Assembly (NCBI GenBank): GCA_964035015.1
Contig: CAXIUP010000270.1
Span: 529,001-593,000, forward strand
Reading direction: 5' to 3'
DNA: 64,000 nucleotides
Origin: Corallium rubrum
Taxonomy: Eukaryota > Cnidaria > Anthozoa > Scleralcyonacea > Coralliidae
Shown here piece after piece: positions 35,419 through 46,983 of the stretch. Positions within the stretch are counted from its first letter, which is position 1. Each line of letters opens with the position of its first letter. Below the pieces are notes generated by a model. The model did not search any database and was not told the origin of the DNA. It saw nothing but the letters and a program-made list of their open reading frames with translations. Both the position numbers and the translations under genes were made by a program.

Positions 35419-35959
35419 TTTATTTTTGCGACTTAAAGCAAACATGTTTTTGACGTTATTACTAGAGTGTAAAGGAATGATTCTGCTGGATAGATCAACT
35501 TGCTTATTGTATTAAAAATTATGTATGAAAGATATGCCGCAATAGCGCGTGAAGTACCCTATCTTGCATTGTCTTATAATCATACAATCATTCGATTGCT
35601 TTCATTCTTTCCGAGTTAGAACTCAACGAATATACGCAATACTGATATATAGAGATTAGTTCATGATTGGTGAGCGCGTACGATTTTTATTCATGAGTTG
35701 TGAAGGATCGCAAACGAACGAGTGAGCGAAGCGAGTTTAGCGATCCTTCACAACGAGTGAATAATAAAAATAGGCATGCTACGCATGCATGTGTCCACCG
35801 CGCTGTTCCCCCAACGGACACAATGCCCTCAAACAACTCGTTGGCTATTTGATTGTCAAACGTAATCGATAATATTAAATGCTGTTATAGTTCAATGCTT
35901 GCATATAAGCCGATTATACAAATTTAAAGTTAATCACAATCGCTACTGCGCATTTACTG
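35419..35959 (+). repeat. triplicated segment next to the iteron array
   Basis: Occurs three times: here, inverted at about 41,125-41,680, and direct at about 48,718-49,265. It contains a hairpin near 35,690-35,770 (ttgtgaaggatcgc ... gcgatccttcacaa) that flanks gaacgagtgagcgaagcgagtt. No gene recognised. Confidence 0.85.
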
Positions 35960-36661
35960 AGATACTCATGTTCGGGTGAGTGAAATTTGAAATCCGCGTT
36001 TCCATGGTATTCGTCTGAGTGAGCTGCTTGACTGTAAAACTTGTCGAAAGCTGAAATTTCGAAGTGTTTCGCTTAGATCTTCACAAACTTTACGAAGAAT
36101 AGTATTTTGACTGTGTTCTGAATTCTTCCCATGCAAACGAATGTGCGTGAAAATTATTGTAAAGCGTATGACTGAAGTCAGAGAAATATATTATTGTAAA
36201 CACTAAAACACACGACGTTTCCGTGGACTTTATATTAAAGTCCAGTGATGTTTTGCAGGGGGAACGCGGGGGAACGGCGTCCCCCCACTATTTTTGTCGG
36301 GGGAACGCCATTCCCCCTGACATAAATTACGGTGGGGGAACGCCGTTCCCCAAACAGAAATTAAACGGAATTAAACGTATTGGAATACCGTCAATACCGC
36401 ACTATTTTTGCTTTGAGTCAATGAGTGTACTCGTTTTTTAACCAAGATAGCCAACCAGCTAGCTTGAGCCAGGCGTTTAGTAGTCGTTTCCCAGTTTTGC
36501 GCAAAGAAATGTCGAGAATGGAAACACAAAATAGAATAGTTTGAACTCTGAACGTTCAGTCATGATATATATCGTGACGAATGGAACGAGTACTGGTATC
36601 GTTAAGTTTTTGACGAATATTTGTGCAGATATTGATGAATGTAGATGTATTGAACTCTATT
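35960..36661. other. unique left part of the giant element; ggggaacg repeats
   Basis: 36,255-36,350 has four copies of ggggga/gggggaacgcc(g/a)ttccccc-type palindromes. Otherwise noncoding as far as I see. Confidence 0.5.
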
Positions 36662-36839
36662 AGTGTCGGATATTTTTTGTCACTGTCAGGGCTGACGCGT
36701 GTCACGAAATTATTTCCTCGGTCGAAAAAGGAGATTTGAATCATCGTTAGGATTAATTTACATCTAAAATAAATCAATTCTTCTTTGTACATTTAGTTTA
36801 TGCGAGTTTCAAAACCACAGTGAGATTCTCGGCTCATGT

Positions 36840-36925
36840 AATCGGCCCCTTAGGTGAATAAAATCGTCTGGCGTTAGCCAGAATAAAATGTAAAGTGCGC
36901 CCTTGTCCCTTAATGAGTTAAAAGG
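36840..36925. repeat. dispersed hairpin repeat, copy 2
   Basis: ggtgaataaaatcgtctggcgttagccagaataaaat, with gtccc...gag-type ends; same family as 21,200 and 61,558. Its arm partner is at about 53,595-53,672. Confidence 0.65.
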
Positions 36926-37023
36926 TTTATATGTTTCTGAATGTTGCAAATTTGAGTATTTTACGTTTTAATTAGCCGAATTAATGACGGCGTGTACTCA
37001 TGCGTGAACATACCGCCGTAAAC

Positions 37024-38091
37024 CAAGGGAGCACGTTAGAATGTGATAGTTCTTGTATAAAATAAAATATACTTTACTTACCTAAGTTGTTGACGTTTTG
37101 TGCGAGGCGCCGAGTTCGATAAAACCGCTGACGATATGAGCCCCCGACGAGCGAGCCGAATACTCTCCGAAGATACGCGAGGGCGGAGCGGGAAGGGAAA
37201 AGAGAAGGGGAGTGCAACTACCGAGCACGTGATGGCTTTCAGCCAATAAAATGGTTCATTTAGAAATAGCTTTTCTCCGATGCTCGTAGCAACCTTTCTC
37301 GTAGCAGTAGATACTAGATCGAGCCAAATACACTAAAATTATCATATTCTACGACTCGTTAAGTAACTACTAACTACCCTATTAAAGTTCTTGTAAGAAT
37401 TTTATTAAAAACAATGAATAGTTTTAACACAAAAGGATCAGTACTCGTACTGGTCGATCGTTCCACAAACCCGTCTCCTCTTCTTCTCGCACGAACTCAC
37501 GAAGGAAATAAATGAAACAAAAACTTCCCAAAATTTGAACGATTCAGTTGGTTGACCTTGCAATCTAACTCCTTTTGTATATGTTGTGGGCTTCTCCGGT
37601 ATTGAGATCATACTCCTGGAGCGTCGACAAACAAACCCGCGATGGCGCGATTCTGACAATAAAAATTCAAAATGACTTATAACTTATTCATGAAAGCCAA
37701 CGGTTTTCTCATCAGAGTCCAAATTGATAAATCATTCAACGAAAACAACTTACGTCCTGCTGTGAATATCACGAAGATCTGTTGTCTCGGTATTCGTATA
37801 TAATTGTTGTAAATAGCAACACTCTTTGTGCATAGCAACACTCTATGTGCATAGCAACGTGCTACGAGCATTGTCGAAAGAATCTTGTAAGTTGCACTCC
37901 CCTTCTCTTTTCCCTTCCCGCTCCGCCCTCGCGTATCTTCGGAGAGTATTCGGCTCGCTCGTCGGGGGCTCATATCGTCAGCGGTTTTATCGAACTCGGC
38001 GCCTCGCACAAAACGTCAACAACTTAGGTAAGTAAAGTATATTTTATTTTATACAAGAACTATCACATTCTATTACTAACGTGCTCCCTTG
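37024..38091. mobile_element. hAT-like non-autonomous element, 1,068 bp, left arm
   Basis: Ends CAAGGGAGCACGTTA and TAACGTGCTCCCTTG, with inverted ends about 200 bp long (37024-37225 and 37893-38091). They are flanked by cgtaaac on both sides (37017-37023, 38092-38098), a 7-bp and perhaps 8-bp duplication. The CA..G termini and duplication size suggest hAT. The interior contains minus-strand ORFs of 73 codons (37438-37659) and 110 codons (37677-38009, mostly TIR) without recognised domains. Confidence 0.65.
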
Positions 38092-38960
38092 CGTAAACCA
38101 CGATCGCTAACTACCCTAACAGCGCAAGAACTGGTGGATAGAACTATAACTCGCAATTAACAATTTCTTTGTAATGTTTACGGGGTAAACGTTATACAAA
38201 CTCCTACATGGGAAACTGATCTATTTTCTGACAGTTTTGTATTAACAAACAAGTGAACTGATCCCATCTCTTGCCACTTTCGTAATTGCTAAGCCGTTAT
38301 ATAAGAATGCTACTTAAATATCGCCAATTAAGGTTAAATGAAGCCAAGTTTCTTTCAAGCATTATGTACGAGTCGAATCCAACTGCGATCACCCCACCCA
38401 AGGTGCACGAGCTCCGTATAGGCGGGAATTTGACGTTAATCAATCTCACCCAGTCGGGCATTTGACTATTGAAAAAAAGTTGGTCAGATCGCCACAATCT
38501 AGCCATCTCTTCACTTTTGAAAATGCCTTTGTTTAAAGTCTGTTTAAAGATCTATATCTTCTTTAAAATAGTTTGATGATACGACCTAACCTATAGTCGT
38601 GTCTATAAGCTGGTTTTTAATACACAATTACACATGTCCAATAAAGGTAATATTAATAAAAAACAATATGATGAAATATTTCAAAGAAATATTTTGATAG
38701 AATTTGACGCCCTTTATAGACGATGGGACATTTGACCAAATTTTTTTGAGAAGTCAAATTCCCGCGGGTTTCCCCGGGGGGGAGACGATCACAGTTGGAA
38801 TTGACTCATAACAGTTTTGTTGTGATTAACCTTAAAGATCGTTGCCATGGAAACAACGACTATAAAAGATCATAGTTTTCAGTTCGTTATTTTCGGTGAA
38901 ATTTCTTGAAACGTCATAGTGTAATTTCAGGGGCCGCAGAGCACTTTTTAGACTGGGGGG
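38092..38960. other. arm segment without recognisable gene
   Basis: Same as 51,546-52,416 inverted. One minus-strand ORF of 69 codons (38297-38506) is kept in both arms but has no known motif. Confidence 0.4.
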
Positions 38961-39026
<66 letters not shown>

Positions 39027-39030
<4 letters not shown>

Positions 39031-39148
39031 CGCTTACCTCAAAAGTCTGCTACAGGCTGTTTCATCTAAAAAAAGAATCTTCAGGCAGATCCTGAAGATT
39101 CCTTTTTAGATGAAACAGCCTGTAGCAGACTTTTGAGGTAAGCGAAAA
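39027..39148. repeat. near-perfect hairpin between AT microsatellites, left arm
   Basis: ttttcgcttacctcaaaagtctgctacaggctgtttcatctaaaaa is followed by its reverse complement with a loop at aatcttcaggcagatcctgaagatt. An (AT)n run adjoins at 38,964-39,026. Confidence 0.9.
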
Positions 39149-39212
39149 TCTATATTTGCTCTAACTATATGTTATCGAGCACTCTTTGCGTTTCGTAGAC
39201 CAAAACCCACAC

Positions 39213-39213
<1 letters not shown>

Positions 39214-39273
<60 letters not shown>
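39214..39273. repeat. (AT)n microsatellites within the left arm
   Basis: Pure at dinucleotides; further runs at 38,964-39,026 and 39,565-39,624. Right-arm partners at about 50,771-50,839, 51,226-51,287 and 51,475-51,545. Confidence 0.95.
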
Positions 39274-39276
<3 letters not shown>

Positions 39277-39405
39277 TAATAAGGTTGTTCGAGTGTATAC
39301 CGACTGAGCTACACGGTCTGGCGGAGAAAGGTATGGGAATAATTGTTTATCGAAGTGCTTCGACATTCAGTATATAAACAATTATTCCCATACCTTTCTC
39401 CGCCA

Positions 39406-39470
39406 GACCGTGTAGCTCAGTCGGTAGAGCGTCTAGCCGGAAGGTCGTGGGTTCGATTCCTACTGGGGTC
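39406..39470 (+). pseudogene. tRNA-like sequence with shortened anticodon arm, left arm
   Basis: gaccgtgtagctcagtcgg, then ggttcgattcctactggggtc. D and T arms are intact but the anticodon arm has lost several bases compared with 51095-51166, so it cannot fold as a tRNA. Box A and box B remain. Confidence 0.7.
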
Positions 39471-39560
39471 TGCATTTTTAAAATGCTTCCCAGTTTGGTT
39501 TCATTACACTCGGAGAACAACCTTATTACCATTTATCCACCTGAGTGACAACTTCCACCA

Positions 39561-39624
<64 letters not shown>

Positions 39625-39627
<3 letters not shown>

Positions 39628-41124
39628 GTTGGTTTCGAAACGGAAGGTCAAAACGCAAAGGATGTTTTTCTAAAATATTTTCGTGGGAAAACAAACAAAA
39701 TCTTCCTCATTTTCGTCACTAGGTGAATTTTCCCATCGAAAGACGCACGTTTTGGTCTCTAAATGCGCAAACGCGGTTGCCTAACCCAGCCAAACAATGT
39801 CCGTTAGGAAAAACGTAGGCATCTAGATCGAATTCAAATTCCGGTATGATTCCACACATATACACCTTACTCAACCAGTTAACTTTCAGTTTTCTAATGT
39901 GAACGCTTGCGAGTAAGCAACTGTTGTTTTTGGAACCGTCCAAAGCTATATTCTATTCAGAAGAGACGAGAAGAGAAGAGAAGAGAAGCTTATCTACGTG
40001 TGGTACTAAAGTCTGCGTGCGTGTGCAAAGGCCTCAAAGTGAGTACTATGGCTAATATTGTTATGTTATTGCTATAACCTTTGTTTAGTCGAAGTTTGTC
40101 CCTTTTGAAAATGGGCGTTATAGAATATTCGCGCCGTTTCATAATTTTAATACTGATTTCCTTACTGATAATCCTTAAATATCGTCAGCTTGCGCGAATG
40201 TCTAAAAGGAAGTTAAAATCATAGCTTTATTTCGAATTTGCTTTCCCAAAATCGATCGCATAATCATTATCAAGTACGTATTAGTTGTAATTGTTATGTT
40301 TGTAGTATTCTCTTGTTTTGTTAATTGTATGTACCATAGTTTCTATTTCAATTGTCATATTCTGGTTCGAACCGATAAATCTTATCCTGATACACCTCGA
40401 TATGTACATCTATAGTTCGTCTATACGACATCTTGCCAATTCAACTACCTTAATTCTACAAATCGTTGTATCGTCAATCATTCTACAGTTAATACTCCAC
40501 TATCGTCAGTAACCAAGACTTGTATATATCCCATTGTTTGACTTATTAAATTGTTATAACATTGTAGTCAGAATTCTTTTGTCGTGTTCGATTTAATCTA
40601 CGCACAGTGCGTCTACCGAAGTAGATTCATTTGGATTCTGTTTGACATTGATTTCTATCCAGGTGTTGTTTGCGGCAAAGTTAGTACGCATTTCAAACTT
40701 TTTAGATCCACATTTTCTTTTTTGAGTACTGTCAACTGGCAAACATTTTAATGGAACAAAATGTGTGGTTGTTCAGATGGTTTTGTTAGTATCACCTAAT
40801 TTAATGCTTTTTTATAGCAGTTTCAGGCGATTCGCGCTCACAGGATGTAAAAGTTCTGGCAACGATAGTTGTTTTTGACATAAAGGAGTGGTTACCAAAT
40901 CACGCGTTTCAACGATATTTAGTAAATATTATCTGATTAAACAGTCTATTCCTATTCAGATCTCCTATTCAGATCTCACTAATATTGCTTTAAAACGGTC
41001 TTGATATTTTTTCGGACATCGGTGGTGTCGGTGGTTTTGTTGTTTTGTGTGATTTCCTAATCACTCCTTTAGCGAAATCTCGCCCGGTACAATGTTTCGG
41101 AAAGAGAATTAAAGAGGTACTAAC
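39625..41124. other. arm segment without recognisable gene
   Basis: Includes a short (agaag)n run at 39,960-39,990. A 64-codon hydrophobic ORF (40318-40512, and inverted at 49888-50082) is conserved between arms, as expected from duplication alone. Nothing else recognised. Confidence 0.4.
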
Positions 41125-41683
41125 TTTGCCTTGACTCAGTAAATGCGCAGTAGCGATTGTGATTAACTTTAAATTTGTATAATCGGCTTATATGCAAGCA
41201 TTGAACTATAACAGCATTTAATATTATCGATTGCGTTTGACAATCAAATAGCCAACGAGTTGTTTGAGGGCATTGTGTCCGTTGGGGGAACAGCGCGGTG
41301 GACACATGCATGCGTAGCATGCCTATTTTTATTATTCACTCGTTGTGAAGGATTGCTAAACTCGCTTCGCTCACTCGTTCGTTTGCGATCCTTCACAACT
41401 CATGAATAAAAATCGTACGCGCTCACCAATCATGAACTAATCTCTATATATCAGTATTGCGTATATTCGTTGAGTTCTAACTCGGAAAGAATGAAAGCAA
41501 TCGAATGATTGTATGATTATAAGACAATGCAAGATAGGGTACTTCACGCGCTATTGCGGCATATCTTTCATACATAATTTTTAATACAATAAGCAAGTTG
41601 ATCTATCCAGCAGAATCATTCCTTTACACTCTAGTAATAACGTCAAAAACATGTTTGCTTTAAGTCGCAAAAATAAACCAGTC

Positions 41684-42012
41684 GACGAAGAAAAGCGCAA
41701 AACATTCAACCTATCGACCTGTCGACAAAGAAAGTTCAAAACATTAAACCTGTCGACCAGTCGAGAAAAAGCGCAAAATATTAACCCGTCGACCTGTCGA
41801 CATAGAAAGCTCAAAACATTTTTAAACCTCCGACCTGTCGACATAGAAAGCGCAAAACACTACCTGTCGAACTGGACTAAGAAAAGCATTTTAACCTGGG
41901 AACAAATAGAAAGCGCAAAACATTAAAGCTGTCAGACCTGGTCTTGTTAGAAAGCGCAATTTAAACCTGTCGACCTAGCAGTTTCAGAAAGCGAAAATAT
42001 TAACCTGTCGAC
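41684..42012 (-). repeat. iteron array, left arm, degraded
   Basis: Same units as 48,359-48,727 in reverse. From about 41,820 the units are disrupted by small insertions and substitutions (for example cctgtcgaactggactaag), unlike the clean right-arm copy. That looks like either decay or poor consensus. Confidence 0.8.
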
Positions 42013-42039
42013 CCACAGGATATAAAACTCTTCTTTGCT

Positions 42040-42441
42040 GAACTGATAGTGACCTCGAGCAGCAAGGTAACCTGTCATTCTTTTATAACCAGTGTAAGGC
42101 TGAGTTCTTAATATTTCCTAACTGTTGAGTCCAGCTCTTCCAGAGTTAGATTTGTATATGTCCCCCTTATTGACATCCCAAAGTGCTGTAATCGTCGCTC
42201 GACTGTACGCTCACTTACACATCGGTGGTGTCGGCTGCGATTTGCTTAATGGTAAACAGTCTCTCCACAAGAAAGCTCAACTGTTCGTAAGGAATATTAA
42301 ATCTTGATCTTCCTCGATTGCCTGTGAAAATAACGTCGGGCTCAACGTTAATATCTTCTGAGCTGCATATTGAAGTTAAATCAATCAAAGCTTCGGCAAG
42401 AAGATCGATAACATGACGATCAATAAAACCACACTGATAGT
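42040..42441 (-). pseudogene. same HTH/integrase fragment in the left arm, without start
   Basis: Minus-strand copy of codons from about 53 on. It has a small change in the HTH region (a 12-base replacement near 42,228) that breaks the frame. It ends at the inner border of the arm at 42441. Confidence 0.7.
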
Positions 42442-42993
42442 ATATATAACGATTTCCCTTGGAATCAATGTAAACAGGTCAAGTGATTTTATTGTTTTCG
42501 AATGTTTTACAAACACGAGAGAACATTGAAAATTACGAGGTACAGTAATAGGCCGGGTGATTTTTGTTGTTCTCGAGTGTTTGTAACCCCTGGTAAAACA
42601 CGATACACGAGTTTATGAAATAACTTCTCAATCGTCTATTATAGTAAAGGGACTTGGTGACATTTGTGCATATTAGATTAGACAATGATGTATATTAGTA
42701 CACAATAGTCTCATGTTGAATTTATAATTAAGAAATGTGGTAATAAACGGTTCTTTGTTTGTGCCGTTTATTATCTGATTTCTTAATTATAAATTCAGTT
42801 TGCGCGACCTTTACCGGATTTCAAAACTCATGCAGATGATCACTTTTTTTTCTCTGATTGCCTAATTAACTCATCATTGAGTTTGAGAAGAATACGTCAA
42901 GCAATTATACAATTGGGTGCATACAAAATCTACATATAGTTTCATTAATCTAGAGCCATCATCCAATCGCAGCAAATGCAACGAATTTCTTAC
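42442..42993. other. spacer segment with a hairpin
   Basis: At 42,716-42,800 tgaatttataattaagaaat ... taataaacgg pairs with ccgtttattatctgatttcttaattataaattca. Otherwise noncoding. Confidence 0.5.
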
Positions 42994-43326
42994 CTAAAAC
43001 GATAATCAGTACTTCAGAAAAAGGAGCAGGAGTCATACCACTCACTGTAATTCTAAGTCTGTATGTTCCATTGTAATCCAGACTCACATTTGTTAAAACC
43101 AATGTTGCTGGCTTTATAACGTTGATATTAGGTAAACTGGACTTGGTTGTATCTACTGCGCCACTATAAATACCAGCCTGTACTCCATACGATTTACCAA
43201 GATTGCTGAAAAACCATTCAATAAAACCGGTTCTTGCGGCACCAAAATCATATGTCCATTGTAAAGTAACATTTGATCCTTTAGGCACGTAAGTAAGATT
43301 ACCAAAAGATGGAAGGGTGATACTAG
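42994..43326 (-). CDS. isolated immunoglobulin-domain exon (phase 1-1)
   Basis: 333 bp between an acceptor (aattatag|ctagt) and a donor (ttttag|gtaaga) on the minus strand, exactly 111 codons, phase 1 at both ends as is usual for Ig-domain exons. The reading SITLPSFGNLTYVPKGSNVT, LQWTYDF, IEWFFSN, then LVLTNVSLDYNGTYRL has the strand B/C region with W and the D-x-N/G-x-Y strand F signature. The canonical strand-B cysteine is replaced by L (VTLQW) and no cysteine stands at the usual strand F position, so the disulfide is absent. No neighbouring exon of the same gene is recognisable. It may be a captured exon or a relic of a cell-surface receptor gene. Confidence 0.55.
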
Positions 43327-43553
43327 CTATAATTAGATAAAAACTATATACTGAGCTTATAGTGACCCTAAAATATTTAAAGGAATTAAAGATAAGCTAA
43401 TTGATATTACTATTTTAAGTAAATATTCCTTTGCTGCCTTAGAATCTACATATGACTCAGATGACTCTCGAACCTGGAAAACTATATGTCTAAAATGTAA
43501 TTCAGCCTGTGGTCTTTTAAAGATGTTGTGTTGTTTTTAATCTGTCATTAATA

Positions 43554-43734
43554 GACCACTTTCATAATAGAGACTAATTTGAATATTCTTTTGTGTGCAT
43601 TTAAGCCTTTCTGGCCTCGTTTGTGTGTATTCAGTTCAAAAGAATCTTTGCTTCACAACGAGACCAGAAAGGCTTATTTAGATATACATGTACATAAAAG
43701 AATATTTAAAGTGAAGCCCTTTATGAAAGTGGTC
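43554..43734. mobile_element. TA-flanked MITE of 181 bp
   Basis: gaccactttcataa ... and ... ttatgaaagtggtc are inverted; TA at 43552-43553 and 43735-43736. Longer arms include gaatattctttt and gcctttctggcctcgtt with their reverse complements. Confidence 0.75.
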
Positions 43735-44859
43735 TATATTTGCCACTTTTGGTTTTCATTGTTCCAACCCCAACCCAGCCCCCCCCCCCCCCCCCACCCC
43801 AAAAGGAGAGCCTTATCAATTATTATTGGGTATCCCACAATACTACTGTACACGTGGTGCAAATCAAGCTTTCTGCCTGGACAATTTACAGTTGAAGTAT
43901 AATATTTGTAATTATACCTTTCTTTGAAAAAGCTAATAACAATCAATGAGACAGGTGCTTGGAACTACTTGCATGATGTAATAGAATACCTCGTTACCAA
44001 GAGCTATTAAGTATACATAGCAAAATTTGAAAGCCAAAAAAATAAATATTCATAAATCACTGATTTTTAAATGTCAAAATTTTGAAGTTGCCCACATTGA
44101 TTAGTAGTGACGTCATAAGAATGGGTGGGCGTTGCTTTTCTCATCGGACTGCAGGGGTGTAGTGTATTTTTTTGGTGATGCATGCATATATGGGTGAAAT
44201 TTGTTGTGAGACCGCATTTCTAGGGGGTTCGGAGGCATGGCCCTGAAAAATATATGTAAATTTGTACTTCTGAAATTGCATTTTCCGCATTCGAAAAGCA
44301 CTTTTGAGCAAATTTTTAAAAGTTTCAAAATATGTTTTTAATGGTGTGTTGTGTCCTAACTAGAACGAACCAAAGTACAATCTAAGACATAATATGTCAG
44401 GTTGTGCTGTTGTAACTAATTAGAAGTTTGCATGCAAACTTTGGAACAAACTTCTAAACATTTCATCCAAAGTAATTACCTGAAGCCAACTGCAATTGTT
44501 TTCAATCTTTTAAAATATATTGTAACTTGAAATATTTCTTATAAATTTATTAATGAATAAATTAAGGTTAATAAAAGGTGGTGAGAGATAATGCAATCTC
44601 AGTCTTAGGTCGGATCGACCACTATTTTCACATGTCAATCATAAAAGCACTCTTGGTGCAAAAGCAAGATAAGCAATAAACATCAGTACCCCGATTTAGA
44701 AATAAGATAAAACCAAACCCAAACTCTTATCAAAATATTCCGCTTGAGGCAAAGGTATATATGAATTCGGCAAAGGGGACAGTGATCATTCTGTCACAGT
44801 CAGAGCAGGAATTCATAAGTAAATCGTCAGTCTCAATATAGCAGGAGTTTTTCTTAAAA
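43735..44859. other. spacer segment, no gene; dispersed repeat at 44.27 kb
   Basis: A C-run lies at about 43,780. 44,265-44,345 (attgcattttccgcattcgaaaagcacttttgagcaaattttt) is a copy of the 16.4-kb repeat. 44,730-44,859 is likely the leader of the DIRS gag gene. Confidence 0.5.
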
Positions 44860-46113
44860 ATGCCCGCGCAGAGAAGAGGTCGTTCGGCTACTCCTAACCG
44901 ACGTGCTCGCCCAACTCGACGAGCAGCCAGTTCTTCAGCAACGCCAGTTCCAAGCTCCGCGTCAACCCCTGCTAGACCAATCGTTCCACCAAGCCAGAAC
45001 GCAGACACTTCGCTAGAAGATATGTCGAGTGAAGTGCTACAACTCATGTTGGCCCCAAATCACCTGCCACTGACTGGTTCACGTCGCGAGATGTTGAACC
45101 GACTTCAAGTCCACAATGCTACGCCTTCCGAGCCAACAGCAACACCACTACCAAATCAGAACACCATTTTGACTCCCACGATGCAGTCTTCTCCACCGTC
45201 ATCCCTCGATCTTGACGACTTGGTGGATAAGTTAGTGCCAGTACTAACTCAACGCCTTGCACAGGCACAGACCCAAACTCCGGGCAGTCAAGCCGACGTG
45301 CCACCTCCCCACCAGCCCTCGAACGTTTTGGGTAATCCGTCCCACGTTTCTCAGCTCTTGGAATCACTTTCCACCGTTCCCGCCATTGACACCCTTGGTC
45401 ACAACCCTGCAGATCTGCCTACCACTAGTTCTCAACAACCGCTTGCTACCCACCTGCCAAGGAAGCTGACACAGTCAATCTTGAATGGTGAGTACGTTGA
45501 TTTTGCGTCACTTTTGCCTGAGAATGTTGACTTGCACCCCCATTCTTCCTTTTCGATTGCATTTGATGGTTCGAGTGTTACAATTCCTCTTCCCACCCAA
45601 ACACTAAAAATCGATTCCTTAGACAAATGGCTCACTGCCTTTTCAATTTACTCGTCGGTAGTCGTTTCTCGTTTTCCCCTTAAGGCGTCACAGTTATTGT
45701 CTTACCAGCAGATTATCCGTTCTGCCGCCCGAAAATTCCGAGGTCTTGCATGGTATTCGTACGACGTAGATTTTCGGCGAAAAGCTGCAAAAAACCCTTT
45801 CCTTAACTGGGGGGAGCGGGACCTTCAACTCTATCTCGATAAATTTACTGGTCTAGCCCGCACTGCTTGTTTCTCTTGTGGCAGTGCTGATCACCTAGCT
45901 GAATCATGCCCATTGTCTCACCCTAGGTCGCACAGTAATTCCACCTCACGATCAGAACAACTCTGTGCCAATTTCAACAGGGGAAAACCATGCGCCACCC
46001 AACCATGCCCTTTTCAACACCGCTGCACGAACTGTGGCGAATTCCACAGCGAATACGACACCCACGGCCGACGTTCAACTGAAGAACAGAGCCATAAGCG
46101 CAGAGGAAAGTAA
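44860..46113 (+). CDS. DIRS-type Gag-like protein (SAP domain, zinc fingers)
   Basis: 417 aa from ATG 44860 (context aaaATGC). The N-terminus is basic and serine/proline-rich. A SAP-like helix pair lies at about residues 64-90 (VLQLMLAPNHLPLTGSRREM). A central part follows with the conserved LNGEYVDFASLLPEN and WLTAFSIYSSVV. Then come a CCHC-like finger CFSCGSADHLAESC (about 337-350) and a CCCH-type finger CANFNRGKPCATQPCPFQH followed by CTNCGEFH. It should bind the element RNA and package it. The last 149 bases overlap the RT ORF in another frame, so RT may be made by frameshifting or from a separate start. Intact over its length. Confidence 0.8.
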   Translation: MPAQRRGRSATPNRRARPTRRAASSSATPVPSSASTPARPIVPPSQNADTSLEDMSSEVLQLMLAPNHLPLTGSRREMLNRLQVHNATPSEPTATPLPNQNTILTPTMQSSPPSSLDLDDLVDKLVPVLTQRLAQAQTQTPGSQADVPPPHQPSNVLGNPSHVSQLLESLSTVPAIDTLGHNPADLPTTSSQQPLATHLPRKLTQSILNGEYVDFASLLPENVDLHPHSSFSIAFDGSSVTIPLPTQTLKIDSLDKWLTAFSIYSSVVVSRFPLKASQLLSYQQIIRSAARKFRGLAWYSYDVDFRRKAAKNPFLNWGERDLQLYLDKFTGLARTACFSCGSADHLAESCPLSHPRSHSNSTSRSEQLCANFNRGKPCATQPCPFQHRCTNCGEFHSEYDTHGRRSTEEQSHKRRGK

Positions 46114-46885
46114 AATATATACTCAGTCTCTCAAACCGTCCACTCCTATTAACGTTGATATTTTGGAATCCCTACTAACTAATCACCCTGATCCTTCATT
46201 TGTGTCTTTTGTGTGCACTGGTTTGCGAAATGGCTTTCAAATTGGTTACGAGGGAGCACGACAGCCATATTTTGCAAAAAATCTAAAATCTGCTTATATT
46301 CACCCGGAAATCGTCGATGACAACCTACTTAACGAGGTCAAATTGGGTCGCACCGCGGGACCTTTCAAAGAGATCCCGTTTCCTTGTTTTCAAGTTTATC
46401 CGATTGGCTTGGTTCCTAAGAAACATACAGATAAGTGGCGCACGATATTTCATCTTTCGCACCCCAAAGGGGCCGGAACAAGCGTTAACGATCATATCTC
46501 ACCCGAAGATTACTCGCTACAGTATGTCAAACTTGACGACGCCATTTCCCTCGTGATCAAGTCAGGACGAAACTGTCTCATGGCTAAAACCGATGTACAA
46601 TCGGCTTTTCGTAACGTTCCAGTGCACCCAGATGACTGGGAACTTCTTGGCATGTGTTGGAAGAATCTTTACTATTTCGACAGAGTTCTCCCTTTCGGCC
46701 TTCGTAGCGCACCTTTTCTTTTTAACCTTATCTCAGACGCAGTCGAATGGCTTCTTAAAAACACCCTTCAAGTCCAAAATGTGTTACACATATTAGATGA
46801 TTTCTTCCTCGTAGAACCTGCGCCTAGGTCACACTGTCTCACCTCTCTGTGTAAATTACTTACTCTCTTTACTGAGCTAGACATG
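45965..46885 (+). pseudogene. DIRS-type reverse transcriptase, truncated
   Basis: The first ATG-like start is at 45965, inside gag. Conserved RT steps: GLVPKKHTDKWRTIFHLSHP, SVNDHI, CLMAKTDVQSAFRNVPVHP (first catalytic D), DRVLPFGLRSAPFLF, and VLHILDDFFLVEPAP (catalytic pair in ILDD form). The frame is lost into unrelated AT-rich DNA after LLTLFTELD; thumb, RNase H and recombinase are missing. The terminal 35 codons to 46,999 are not part of the protein. Confidence 0.85.
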
Positions 46886-46932
46886 TATAGCAGTACAGCC
46901 TGTACACTGTACAGGTGTACTATCTGTTTATC

Positions 46933-46983
<51 letters not shown>

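Larger units (their letters stand above)
36662..42441 (+). repeat. left arm of the internal giant inverted repeat
   Basis: Reverse complement of 47943-53853. It runs from agtgtcggatattttttgtcac (outer) to the HTH/integrase fragment (inner). Arms are not identical: the left arm lacks about 110 bp of one tRNA-like copy (near 39,290), has a shortened second tRNA-like copy, different AT-repeat lengths, and a badly corrupted iteron array at 41,820-42,010. Confidence 0.9.

Noticed and set aside
42959-43288. 109-aa Ig protein with its own start
   Set aside because: Splice signals on both sides show it is an exon; the last residues after IIVLG come from the intron.
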